Shown here piece by piece: positions 26,412 through 34,491 of a stretch of 64,000 nucleotides of DNA (position 1 is the first letter of the stretch; each line of letters starts with the position of its first letter). Source of the DNA: Kiritimatiellia bacterium (GTDB taxonomy: Bacteria > Verrucomicrobiota > Kiritimatiellia > PWTM01); NCBI GenBank assembly GCA_026417735.1, contig JAOACR010000018.1:62001-126000 (forward strand). The letters are read 5' to 3'. The notes beneath the pieces were generated by a model that was not told the origin of the DNA, did no database searches, and saw nothing but the letters and a program-made list of their open reading frames with translations. The position numbers and the translations under genes are program-made.

Positions 26412-27662
26412 GTGCCCGCGTTGACGACGTTTCAGTTCACCGCCCGCAACTCCGCGGGGCTGGTGGTGAGGTCTTCGATCGAAGCGGCGGACCGGGCGGA
26501 CGCACTCGCGCGTCTGCGCGCGCAGGGATATCTGGTGGTGGAACTGGTCGCCAAGGGAGAGGGGGGGGGCGGCGGTGCGACCGCGGTCGCCGCCGCACCG
26601 AGACGGCGCTGGATCCAGACCGGCCGTCCAATCACAATTTCGGACAAGGCGGTCTTCTGCCGGCAACTTGCGATTACCGTGAACGCGGGCATGCCGCTGC
26701 GCGACGCCCTGGACTCCATCGCGAACGACATGGACCATCCCACGTTCCGAAAGGTGCTGCAGGACATCGTGCGGCGGCTGCACGAGGGTGAGACATTTTC
26801 ACAGGCCGTCGCGCGCCACCCGGACCATTTCAATACGCTGTTCGTTGCGTTGATCCGCGCCGCGGAGGAGTCAGGAAGCCTGCCGGAGACCCTCGAGCAA
26901 CTTGCCGCGTACATGGAACGGAACGAGAAGCTGGTGAAAAAGATCCGGGCGGTCACCTCCTATCCGCTATTCATCTTCATCTTTTTTATCCTCGTGTGCG
27001 TTGTGATGACCACGTTCGTGCTGCCAAAGTTCATGGAAAGCTTCCGGGGATTCAATGTGCCGCTGCCGAAGCTGACGCGCGTGGTGTTCGGCGTGAACCA
27101 GTTCCTGATTGACCACTGGCCCTGGCTGGTGGGCGCACTACTGGTGCCGGTGGTGACTGTGGCGGTCATGCGCCGCTCGCCGGCCGGCCGCCGCCGGCTG
27201 GACGCGCTGGTGTTGAAACTGCCGCTGTTTGGCATCTGCATTCGCGAGTTCGCGCTGGCCCGCTTCTGCCGCAATCTCTCGATCATGCTGCGCGGCGGTG
27301 TCGGCGTCACCACCGCAATGGACATCACGTCGGCGGTCAGCGGCAACAGCGTGATCGTCGAATCGCTGCAGCGGGCGAAGGAGCGGATTGTGAATGGCGA
27401 GCGGATCGCCGCCAGCCTTGCGCGAGACCCCGAGATCCCGCGGTTGGTGATCCGGATGGTCGGCGTGGGGGAAGAGTCCGGCCGGCTGCCGGAGGTGCTC
27501 GAAAAGATCGCCGGCATGTATGAGGAATACGTGGAGAACCGGATCGTCACCGCGACGTCACTCTTCGAACCGATCGTGATCTGCCTGTTTGGCGGCGTCG
27601 TGCTGGTGCTGGTGATGGCGATCTATCTGCCGATCTTCACCGTTTCGCAGACGGTGCACTGA
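26412..27662 (+). CDS. gspF: GspF/PilC inner-membrane platform protein
   Basis: A 416-residue polytopic membrane protein that couples the GspE ATPase to the pseudopilus. It has two T2SSF domains: the first with the typical FCRQLAITVNAGMPLRDAL and AAEESGSLPETLEQLA, the second with FCRNLSIMLRGGVGVTTAM and GVGEESGRLPEVL. Membrane segments lie near 175-200, 225-245 and 388-410. Translation begins at a GTG one base after the gspE stop. It ends the pilT-secretin-gspE-gspF cluster; no pseudopilin or prepilin peptidase gene follows. Confidence 0.93.
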   Translation: MPALTTFQFTARNSAGLVVRSSIEAADRADALARLRAQGYLVVELVAKGEGGGGGATAVAAAPRRRWIQTGRPITISDKAVFCRQLAITVNAGMPLRDALDSIANDMDHPTFRKVLQDIVRRLHEGETFSQAVARHPDHFNTLFVALIRAAEESGSLPETLEQLAAYMERNEKLVKKIRAVTSYPLFIFIFFILVCVVMTTFVLPKFMESFRGFNVPLPKLTRVVFGVNQFLIDHWPWLVGALLVPVVTVAVMRRSPAGRRRLDALVLKLPLFGICIREFALARFCRNLSIMLRGGVGVTTAMDITSAVSGNSVIVESLQRAKERIVNGERIAASLARDPEIPRLVIRMVGVGEESGRLPEVLEKIAGMYEEYVENRIVTATSLFEPIVICLFGGVVLVLVMAIYLPIFTVSQTVH

Positions 27663-27680
27663 AGGGCGCCGCCGCGCCTT
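27662..27680. terminator. Weak bidirectional hairpin between convergent genes
   Basis: AAGG-g-CGC (27662-27669) pairs with GCGCCTT (27674-27680) around a four-base loop, with one bulged G, exactly in the 16-base gap between gspF and the opposing DUF4159 gene. Only a short T/A flank is present. Confidence 0.3.
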
Positions 27681-29208
27681 ACTGCGTCAGCGCGGCCATC
27701 AGTACGTTGATTCCAACGGCGAGCGAGGAGGATTCGTCCAGCGCCAGCGCGTAGGGGTTGGGCGACAGCTCCCACCCTCCCGCCAGCCCCCACGGCGAAT
27801 GGACCACCGCGAGGTGGCCGTCCAGGATGATTCCTTCTAGGCGGGGTTCCGCACGGGAGCGGCTCAGCCGCTGCGCGAGCGCGGGAGTGAGGCCCACCGT
27901 TTCGATCCGGTTCGGCAGCGTCAACAACGGGTCGCCGGTCGGGATCGTCGTCAACGTGCTTTCCGGCAGTGCCCGGCGCAGCTCACGGCGAAGCGCCTGA
28001 TCGAAGGCGGCGCGGCCGCAGCACGCTTCCGAGAAGAGGAACCCGCCGCGCCGCAGGTACTCTCGCAAGTTCCGCACCTCCACCTCCGAGAGGCGGAACT
28101 CCTCGTGGCCGGTCAGATACAGCAGCGGTGAGTCGAACAGGGAGGGATCGGAGAGCCGGATTTCCCTCACCGCGAACTTCACCGGCACGCCCGTTTTCTG
28201 ATGGAACTGTTGCAGCAAGACGCTCAGCCCCTTGTGGCGCGTTTTCCATTCGCCGTCATACACGATCTGCGCGATGGAGATGCGCCCCACGGAAGAGGGC
28301 TCCCGGTCCACAAACTGCAGCGCGTGCGCGAACTGCCGGGCCCACGCCCGCTGCGCGGTCGCATAGGCCATCAGATTGACGCCGAGCTTCCGCGCCGAGT
28401 CGACCGTGTAGGCGCGCAGGCTGTCGTCGGTGTTGCCGTCCCAGCCAATGCCGAGTCCCCACCGGGACACTACGGCGACCACCCGGCAGTTGATCGTCAC
28501 GCCATCGAACCACGGCGTCTGGTCATGGTAGCCCGCGGCGCGGACGCCGGCACGGTAGTCCACCCGGTCGAGGTCGTAGTAGGCGTGGAAGATCGGGTGA
28601 TCCGGTCCCAGTCGCTGCACCGGCACCTCGGGGAACGTTTCGCGCAACTCCGCGACTGCCGAGTCGTAAAACGGCTTCGAGCCGGCCGCCGCATCGTAGA
28701 TGATCATTCCGCCGGCCAGCAGGTACTGGCGCAGGCGCGCCCGCTCGGCGGGGGTGTGACGGATCCGAAAGTGGCCGGAGCGGAACAGAATCGGATTGCG
28801 TTCCGGATTGGGATCCACCTCCTCGAGCGACTTCACCTCGCAGGCCAGATGCACGTCCATGCTCGACTTCATCTCCCGCAACAGGTTGTTCAGATCGTCG
28901 GGGCGGGTGGCCCAGTCGAGCATGCCGTGGGGCGACCGCAGTTTCGTGAACATCACGGGGGGGGTGGGCGGATTCTTTTTTTCGGACCGCGCCTGCGGCA
29001 CCACGGGCGGCGGCGGATACGGGATGTAGGATTCGCCGGACGACATTCGCGCCGGCGGGGGTGGTGGCAGGTCGCCGACGACGGGCGGGACGAACCCCGG
29101 CTCGTCGGAGCCGTCGCCCGGAAACAGCATCTGGGCGTCGCTCTTGGACGCACACGCCAGCGCGATCGCGGCGGCGGCGAATGTTCTCGCGAACGTGAGC
29201 GCTGTCAT
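27679..29208 (-). CDS. Exported protein with two tandem DUF4159 modules
   Basis: A 509-residue protein, signal peptide at 1-25 (FARTFAAAAIALACASKSDA), then a proline-rich linker (about 38-85) and two DUF4159-like halves. Each half has a start strand, a P-[IL]-L-[FY]-x-x-[GT]-H core (PILFRSGHF; PLLYLTGHEEF), a LRxYLxxGG helix-turn (LRQYLLAGGMIIYDA; LREYLRRGGFLFSEA) and a late P-x-x-x-[VL] segment. DUF4159 proteins are found beside MoxR/DUF58-type genes in PVC and related phyla; the biochemical role is unknown. The ATG at 29208 follows a strong GGAGG. The longer open frame to 29838 overlaps the next gene and is rejected. Probably last gene of an operon with the two genes upstream. Confidence 0.75.
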   Translation of the reverse strand: MTALTFARTFAAAAIALACASKSDAQMLFPGDGSDEPGFVPPVVGDLPPPPPARMSSGESYIPYPPPPVVPQARSEKKNPPTPPVMFTKLRSPHGMLDWATRPDDLNNLLREMKSSMDVHLACEVKSLEEVDPNPERNPILFRSGHFRIRHTPAERARLRQYLLAGGMIIYDAAAGSKPFYDSAVAELRETFPEVPVQRLGPDHPIFHAYYDLDRVDYRAGVRAAGYHDQTPWFDGVTINCRVVAVVSRWGLGIGWDGNTDDSLRAYTVDSARKLGVNLMAYATAQRAWARQFAHALQFVDREPSSVGRISIAQIVYDGEWKTRHKGLSVLLQQFHQKTGVPVKFAVREIRLSDPSLFDSPLLYLTGHEEFRLSEVEVRNLREYLRRGGFLFSEACCGRAAFDQALRRELRRALPESTLTTIPTGDPLLTLPNRIETVGLTPALAQRLSRSRAEPRLEGIILDGHLAVVHSPWGLAGGWELSPNPYALALDESSSLAVGINVLMAALTQ

Positions 29209-29227
29209 CGCGCACCTCCACATGGCC

Positions 29228-29773
29228 TTAGCGGGCCTTCGGATCCACCTCCCGCAGCAGCTCCTTGCCCGCTTTCGGCGATGAGCGATCCCGAAAGTCG
29301 AGCAGCGCGGGCTGCAGCAAAAATTCCTCGCGACGGGGGGACCAATGCAGCCGACCGCGCGCGGCGATCGCCTCCCCCGGCGCAAGTGAGCGGGCGAGGT
29401 CCAGCGATTGCCGACTCTCGACCACCAGTTCGAACGCGGCGCCAGAGGCCGGTTCGCGCGCGCACAGCCGGACGGCCGCGCCCGCCGGCTCGATCCGCTC
29501 CACCCGCAGATGGCGGAAGGTGTGCAGCCGGTTCGTGTGTGCGGCCAGGAGACGGGCGCGCTGGGTCGTGTTCGTCTGCTGGCTCCATTCCAGCGCGAAG
29601 TCGTTGCCATTGCGCACCGGCTCGGCGGCGCACTCGAGCAGAGTGCCGGCCAGCAGCGCGACCGGACCCAGCCGCGACGCGTGGCGCGCGGCGGGGGTGG
29701 CTGCGCAGCGGCAATGGGAGAGCTCCCCCCGCCGTTGGGCGATCGTCGCCGGGGTGTGGCGGATGGCCTGCAT
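29228..29773 (-). CDS. Small exported or lipoprotein-like protein of unknown function
   Basis: A protein of about 181 residues from the ATG at 29773. A hydrophobic segment ending in LLEC (GPVALLAGTLLEC) could be a lipoprotein signal, though it is preceded by an unusually long 38-residue N-region. The rest (about 60-181) is a compact beta-rich domain with an OB-fold-like alternation (LRVERIEPAGAAVRLCA, GEAIAARGRLHW). The frame is open further upstream, and a GTG shortly before 29773 could also serve; no start has a convincing ribosome binding site. It sits between the dehydrogenase-like and DUF4159 genes, 19 bases from the latter. Function not recognised. Confidence 0.5.
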   Translation of the reverse strand: MQAIRHTPATIAQRRGELSHCRCAATPAARHASRLGPVALLAGTLLECAAEPVRNGNDFALEWSQQTNTTQRARLLAAHTNRLHTFRHLRVERIEPAGAAVRLCAREPASGAAFELVVESRQSLDLARSLAPGEAIAARGRLHWSPRREEFLLQPALLDFRDRSSPKAGKELLREVDPKAR

Positions 29774-29891
29774 CGCGCGCTCGAAGAGTTGGGGTCTGAT
29801 CCATGCGATACCCCACACCCGCAGCGCGAGGCTGTCAAGCGCGCCGGCCCGATCGCCGCAGCGGCCGGCGGCCCCTGCGCGCCGCACGCGC

Positions 29892-31256
29892 TCAGCTTTC
29901 CGTCGCGTCACGGACGCCACCGAACAACTCGATATCCCACGCGACCAGGTCGCGGCGGATCGCGTGGGCGCGGGAACGCGGCAGCAATCGTGCAAGGTCC
30001 TCCCCGCTGACGACACCGGCCAGCCGCGCGCCGCGGCCAGTCCGCAGGTGTTCGAGCGCATGCCACAGCAGGATCGCCGCGCACACCGCGGTCGGGTAGG
30101 AGATGTAGGTGGCGCCCGCATAGGGCGAGCCGATCAGACCGCGGTAGCGCTGATAGCTGAGGCCGATCGTCTCGATCACGGTCCGCCGTTCGGTGCGAAT
30201 GCGCTCGCTCACCCGGATCTCCGCGGCCGCCGCAAAGTGCGCCCGGCGAATGCTGCCGTCGCGCAGGTATGCCTCGATGCGGCGGGGGTTCTTCATGCCC
30301 GGCAGCAGCGAGCGCACCAGCGCCTCGACGGTGAGGTCCGGCCGGTCCGGCAGCGTTCGTTTCGACAGCAGGTTCAACTGAAAGAGCGCCTTCACCAGTT
30401 CGACCTCCGAGCCGCCGGTGTACACGCTGATCGCCTCCACCTCCGGGAACGCACGGTGCAGCGAGAGTAGTTCTTCCTGGTAGAGCGGGTATTGGCGTGT
30501 GGGTTCCGGCTCGTGCGGGAAGAGGTACTCGCGCGACGACGCGAACGGCTCCAGCGCGACGAGCGCGCCGTCCCGGATCACCCGCGGCCGCTGGGCGAGC
30601 TCCTCCAGCGCGACCACGGGCGACCAGGAGAAGATCACCGAGTCGGAGTCGATGTCCTCCAACAGGAACAGGTCAATGCTCTCGACCTCCAGATCCTTGC
30701 GGTCCACCGCCAGCAGGTCGTGCATGCGTTCGCCGATCAGAAAGTCCGTCATGCCCGGCGCAACGCCGAGGTTGATGAACGCGGTGGTGCCGCGCGCGCG
30801 CAGCGCGGCGTCGTGGCGGTACTGGGGAAAGGTGAGCGTCCGCTCGGTTTCCTCGTTGTACATGTCGGAGGCGAGGTCCACCGAGTGTGCGCCGAGCCGC
30901 AGCGCCAGCTCAATGGTGGGGCTGTTGAAGGCCGGAAGCGCGGCGTTGATGACGACGGTGGCTCCCCGCAGCATCCGGTCGTAGGGCGGGGCGGTGTCGA
31001 ACAGTGGCGCGAAGTCTGGCACCGCAACGAACTCGATGCGGTCGAAGAGCGATTCCGCGTTGAACAGCGCATCGCGGGCGCGCTCCGGATGGGTAGTGAA
31101 CACCGTGAAGCGCACCGGCACCGAATCGCGATCGGCCAGCTCGCTCAGACAGATCAGCATGCCGGAACCGACTGCACCCATGCCGATGAAGACAATGTGG
31201 AGCGGCGGACTGCCGCGGGCGGCGGCGCGGCGCGGGGTGGAACGAGATGGAGACAT
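29892..31256 (-). CDS. Saccharopine dehydrogenase family NAD(P)-binding protein
   Basis: A 454-residue cytoplasmic protein. The Rossmann motif GMGAVGSG (25-32) in IVFIGMGAVGSGML, followed by a strand-helix pattern and ATVVINAALPAFN (about 95-107), matches the saccharopine/homospermidine dehydrogenase superfamily. The middle has GVAPGMTDFLIGERM, also characteristic. The true substrate is not evident; lysine-ketoglutarate reductase/saccharopine dehydrogenase-like or polyamine (carboxynorspermidine) chemistry are both possible. Start ATG 31256 lies about 28 bases after a predicted transcription start. It heads a likely operon with the small protein and the DUF4159 protein. Confidence 0.75.
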   Translation of the reverse strand: MSPSRSTPRRAAARGSPPLHIVFIGMGAVGSGMLICLSELADRDSVPVRFTVFTTHPERARDALFNAESLFDRIEFVAVPDFAPLFDTAPPYDRMLRGATVVINAALPAFNSPTIELALRLGAHSVDLASDMYNEETERTLTFPQYRHDAALRARGTTAFINLGVAPGMTDFLIGERMHDLLAVDRKDLEVESIDLFLLEDIDSDSVIFSWSPVVALEELAQRPRVIRDGALVALEPFASSREYLFPHEPEPTRQYPLYQEELLSLHRAFPEVEAISVYTGGSEVELVKALFQLNLLSKRTLPDRPDLTVEALVRSLLPGMKNPRRIEAYLRDGSIRRAHFAAAAEIRVSERIRTERRTVIETIGLSYQRYRGLIGSPYAGATYISYPTAVCAAILLWHALEHLRTGRGARLAGVVSGEDLARLLPRSRAHAIRRDLVAWDIELFGGVRDATES

Positions 31257-31290
31257 AACGGTGGCCTGTGGGTTGTGACTCGACCCGGCG

Positions 31291-31319
31291 AGTGTAGGGC
31301 CGGCGGGACGGCGGGGCAA
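31291..31319 (-). promoter_or_regulatory. Candidate sigma70 promoter for the saccharopine-dehydrogenase-like operon
   Basis: On the minus strand TTGCCC (31319-31314), a 17-base spacer and TACACT (31296-31291). The predicted start near 31284 gives a leader of about 28 bases. Confidence 0.45.
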
Positions 31320-31335
31320 CCGGTGCCGGCGGGCC

Positions 31336-33276
31336 TCAGCGACCGGGCGCAGGCAGACGCACGGAGATCGGCAGTGGGCGGGCGTCCGCCGGCGAGGCGC
31401 GCAGGCCCTTTGCGATCCATTCGACGGGGCGGTCGCGACCGACGCGAAGCGTGAAGGGACCCCCGCCGTACACCGGGGCGCGGAAACCCGGTTCGCGAAC
31501 GCGACGGGTGTAGAGCACTTCGCCGTCCGGCTCGCGCACCACCTGGATGACCGGGCGATCCACGCCGTCAACCTCCAGCGGCGGCAGCCAGCCGGACGGA
31601 ATGCGGCCGTCATTGTCTTCCATCCGGATGGTGATCGGCCACCCGGGGTACTGTGCAGCGTCGCCCCGGTCGAGATCCGCATATCGGGGCCAGCATTCGA
31701 ACGTGATCCGACCGGTTCGCTTGTCGAACCGGACGATGCCAAAGCCGTCGCCCAGCATCGCGGAGGGATCGCGCTGATGTTGGCGCATGTCCTGGATCGT
31801 GTGGAACGCCGGGTTCGCGTACGCGTGCATCGTGATGCGGTTGCCGAGGCCGTCCCGATAGTCGCCGGTGAATGGCAGCGGACTGTTCGGGATTGGCCGT
31901 GCGCCCGGCCGGCCGTCCAGCGGCGCCCACCAGCGTCCGTAGTAGCTGTTCACCATTGCGGGGGCGGTGAAGCCGAACGGGCCGTCACGGAACTCCTCGA
32001 TGCCATGCTGAATGACGACGGCGAGGTGCTGGTCGCCGCAGAGGTGGCAGGCGAGCGCTCGCCGGATCGCCCGCAGCGCGGCGTTCCGCTGTGACTGCGG
32101 CCAGCCGTTGCAATCGAGGTCCGCGTGCAGCCGGTTTTCCCTCGAGCCGTGCAGATGCACCGCGCCCGCAAAGGCTGTCTGAGAGAGCACGGCCTTCATG
32201 TCCGCGCCGGTCCAGTCCTCGGCCCACTCATTCAGAAACTTCAGCTGCCGTTCGCCCAGCAGCTGTAGTCCCGGCAGGTCCACCGACGCCGGATCGTACG
32301 ACGGGTCCAGGATGTGGTCCGGGCGGGGCCCCCGCTGGGGTACCTTGCCCTTGGGACCGCTCTTGAACTTGCGGTCTTCGAGAATCGCGAAGTCGATCCC
32401 GCCCACCCGCAGCCGGGTGAAGTAGACCCCGATGTTTTGGGCCACCGGCGTCGGATCCCAGGGATCCGGCAGATGCCAGGTCTGGCATCGCTCCACCATG
32501 CGCACGTACTCGGCGGGGTAGTAGTAACCGCCCGAGTCGCCATTCGGCGAGTCCGCGACGATCCCTCCTTCACCCCAGAGGTTCCCCTGGCCAATGTCGT
32601 GGTCGTCCGGGATCGTGACGACCGGCCGGTCCTTCAGCACCTCCCGCAGCCGGGTCCCCCACAGCAGCCAGCCGGCGGTGTGTTCGGTGTGGTCGTAGCT
32701 CTGGTCGCCGGCGAAGAACAACAGGTCGGGATCCAGCCGCCGGAGATTTCGGACGATTTCGGCGCGGTCACCGCGGTCCGCGTTGGAGTCGCAATTGAGG
32801 GAGGCAACGACGATCACATCCTTCGCGATCGGATCGGCCCGGATCAGCCCTTCGAACATCGCGGCAGCGCCGTGGCGTACCCGGTAGGGCACGGTGCAGG
32901 AGCCGTCCCACGGTTCCACGCGGAAGTGCGCGGACCACCCGGGATACAGGATGGGTGCGCGGGCGGCTTCCCGCCACTCGCCGTCGCGCTGCAACTCCAA
33001 TCGCGCCTCTCGCGGCTCATCCGGCTTCAGCGGGAAAAACTGCGCGGTGAGTTTCAGTACGCCGCGGTCATGGGTGTAGAGCGCGAAGGCGACCACCTGG
33101 TCCCGCGGCACGCGCACGAACTGGTCGAGGAACCCGCGCGGCGGGCGGCTCCAGAGGTCCTCCCGTGCGCAGAGCTCGAGCTTCTCGCCGCGGGGGCCGG
33201 GGAAAGGGGAGGGCGCCGCGCGCGACGCCGCCGCGATCGTTAGCGCTGCGAGCGCCCGCCCGAGGGTTGCCCTCAT
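31336..33276 (-). CDS. Secreted PhoD-like phosphatase
   Basis: A 646-residue exported metallophosphatase of the PhoD/alkaline phosphatase D type. Signal peptide 1-20 (ALAALTIAAASRA). An N-terminal beta domain precedes the catalytic domain, whose metal-binding motifs are visible: NCDSNADRGDR near 161-171, FFAGDQSYDH at 187-196, TIPDDHDIGQGN at 221-232 and a late LCGDQHLAVV. These enzymes hydrolyse phosphodiesters or phosphomonoesters using Ca/Fe-type centres. AGGAGG precedes the ATG at 33276. It is 29 bases downstream of the coiled-coil protein gene and likely in one transcript with it. Confidence 0.85.
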   Translation of the reverse strand: MRATLGRALAALTIAAASRAAPSPFPGPRGEKLELCAREDLWSRPPRGFLDQFVRVPRDQVVAFALYTHDRGVLKLTAQFFPLKPDEPREARLELQRDGEWREAARAPILYPGWSAHFRVEPWDGSCTVPYRVRHGAAAMFEGLIRADPIAKDVIVVASLNCDSNADRGDRAEIVRNLRRLDPDLLFFAGDQSYDHTEHTAGWLLWGTRLREVLKDRPVVTIPDDHDIGQGNLWGEGGIVADSPNGDSGGYYYPAEYVRMVERCQTWHLPDPWDPTPVAQNIGVYFTRLRVGGIDFAILEDRKFKSGPKGKVPQRGPRPDHILDPSYDPASVDLPGLQLLGERQLKFLNEWAEDWTGADMKAVLSQTAFAGAVHLHGSRENRLHADLDCNGWPQSQRNAALRAIRRALACHLCGDQHLAVVIQHGIEEFRDGPFGFTAPAMVNSYYGRWWAPLDGRPGARPIPNSPLPFTGDYRDGLGNRITMHAYANPAFHTIQDMRQHQRDPSAMLGDGFGIVRFDKRTGRITFECWPRYADLDRGDAAQYPGWPITIRMEDNDGRIPSGWLPPLEVDGVDRPVIQVVREPDGEVLYTRRVREPGFRAPVYGGGPFTLRVGRDRPVEWIAKGLRASPADARPLPISVRLPAPGR

Positions 33277-33305
33277 CGTGTGAACCTCCTCTGCGCGTTC
33301 GCCGC

Positions 33306-34433
33306 CTACCGCATGCCCGGCGTGGCGATGACGTCTTTCGACAGCGACTGCGGGTGGAATCGCTGCAGGATCACCCGCCCTTCGGGGTCCAGTAGGCTCA
33401 CGATGATGCCGTGAAACTCTTCGCCGCTGAACGAACGGCCGCTGCCACGGCTCTGGATGGTCTGGCTTTCCGAGCGGTAGAGCGAGATGCCGTTGAATTC
33501 CGCGGTGTGGGATTCGCCGCGTCCGATCCAGGGCACCAGGGTTTGTTCGCTGCTGTGGTAGCGTTTGGATCCGTCGGTGAGCGAACGGGCGAAGTACTCG
33601 ACGATCAGTCGGCTGCCCGCGGGGACCTCCGCGTTGCGTGCGGTGATGGTCACGCGGAAGCGATAGACGACGGTGCCCGAGCGACTTTCGCTGCGGGAAC
33701 GTGTGGTTTCGGTTTTGACTTCGCGCAGCCGGCTGAGGTCCTCGACCATGCCAACCTCGAGCGAGTAGGCCATCAGCGTTGCGGCGTCCTCGGAGCCGAG
33801 GCGGTAGAGTCGCAGCACCCGCTCGCCCTCCGTGCTGCTGCCGGGCCCCTCTGCGGCGACGACGAAGTTCGTCGGAATCACGATGCCGGCCGCCGCGGAG
33901 ACGACCGCGGTCCGGACGCGCGCGTTGGTGAGCAGCCGGTCGCGTTCTGCGTCAATCTGCAGCAGCACGTCCGGTTCCGCGCGCTCGGCGAGGGTACGGC
34001 GGAGCATGGCGAGGTTCTGCAGATAGGTGGCGGCCGCCCGCGCGATCGCGACGTGATTGCTATACTCCGCAGTGCGGACCGCCTTCACGTGCTCCTCCGC
34101 AAGGATTCGCAGCTCTGCGGGCTCCATCGCCGGCGTGGGCGTCGGCAGCGCCCGCTTCGTCTGAAACCGCACGTACTCGTCGTAGATGTTCAGCAGGTCG
34201 CGGATGCGGCCCGCGTACTGCATCGCGTACATCAGCTGCCGGAGCTTGTCCGCGTAGGTGAGCTCGAGGCCGCGCTGGGTCCGCTGCAGGTTCTCCTCCG
34301 CCGCGCGGAGCGCGGACTCGTAGTCGTTGCGGTACGCGCGCACCTCCGGCGGCAGCGCCTCCTCCGGCGCGGTCGCGCCCAGCGCGAGCACCGCCGCGGT
34401 CGCGAGCGCCGAAAGTGCGGTTCGCCGGCTCAT
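33306..34433 (-). CDS. Secreted coiled-coil protein of unknown function
   Basis: A 375-residue protein with a signal peptide (ALSALATAAVLALGATA). Residues about 25-180 are rich in heptad-like Glu/Arg/Leu and probably alpha-helical or coiled-coil (YESALRAAEENLQRTQ, VKAVRTAEYSNHVAIAR). The C-terminal half is beta-rich with a Ser/Arg segment (TRSRSESRSGTVVYRFRV) and LIVEYFARS. I recognise no family. The ATG at 34433 starts straight into the signal peptide. It precedes the PhoD-like phosphatase gene by 29 bases, so a joint envelope role is possible but not shown. Confidence 0.65.
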   Translation of the reverse strand: MSRRTALSALATAAVLALGATAPEEALPPEVRAYRNDYESALRAAEENLQRTQRGLELTYADKLRQLMYAMQYAGRIRDLLNIYDEYVRFQTKRALPTPTPAMEPAELRILAEEHVKAVRTAEYSNHVAIARAAATYLQNLAMLRRTLAERAEPDVLLQIDAERDRLLTNARVRTAVVSAAAGIVIPTNFVVAAEGPGSSTEGERVLRLYRLGSEDAATLMAYSLEVGMVEDLSRLREVKTETTRSRSESRSGTVVYRFRVTITARNAEVPAGSRLIVEYFARSLTDGSKRYHSSEQTLVPWIGRGESHTAEFNGISLYRSESQTIQSRGSGRSFSGEEFHGIIVSLLDPEGRVILQRFHPQSLSKDVIATPGMR

Positions 34434-34491
34434 GCGCGCATGATAGTGACCGGGGTGCGAATCGCCAACCCACGCCGGTTCGTGTCGCCCC

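Noticed and set aside
29209-29838. N-terminal extension of the DUF4159 frame
   Set aside because: Arg/Ser/Pro-rich shadow of the small OB-like gene; a strong GGAGG and signal peptide fix the start at 29208.
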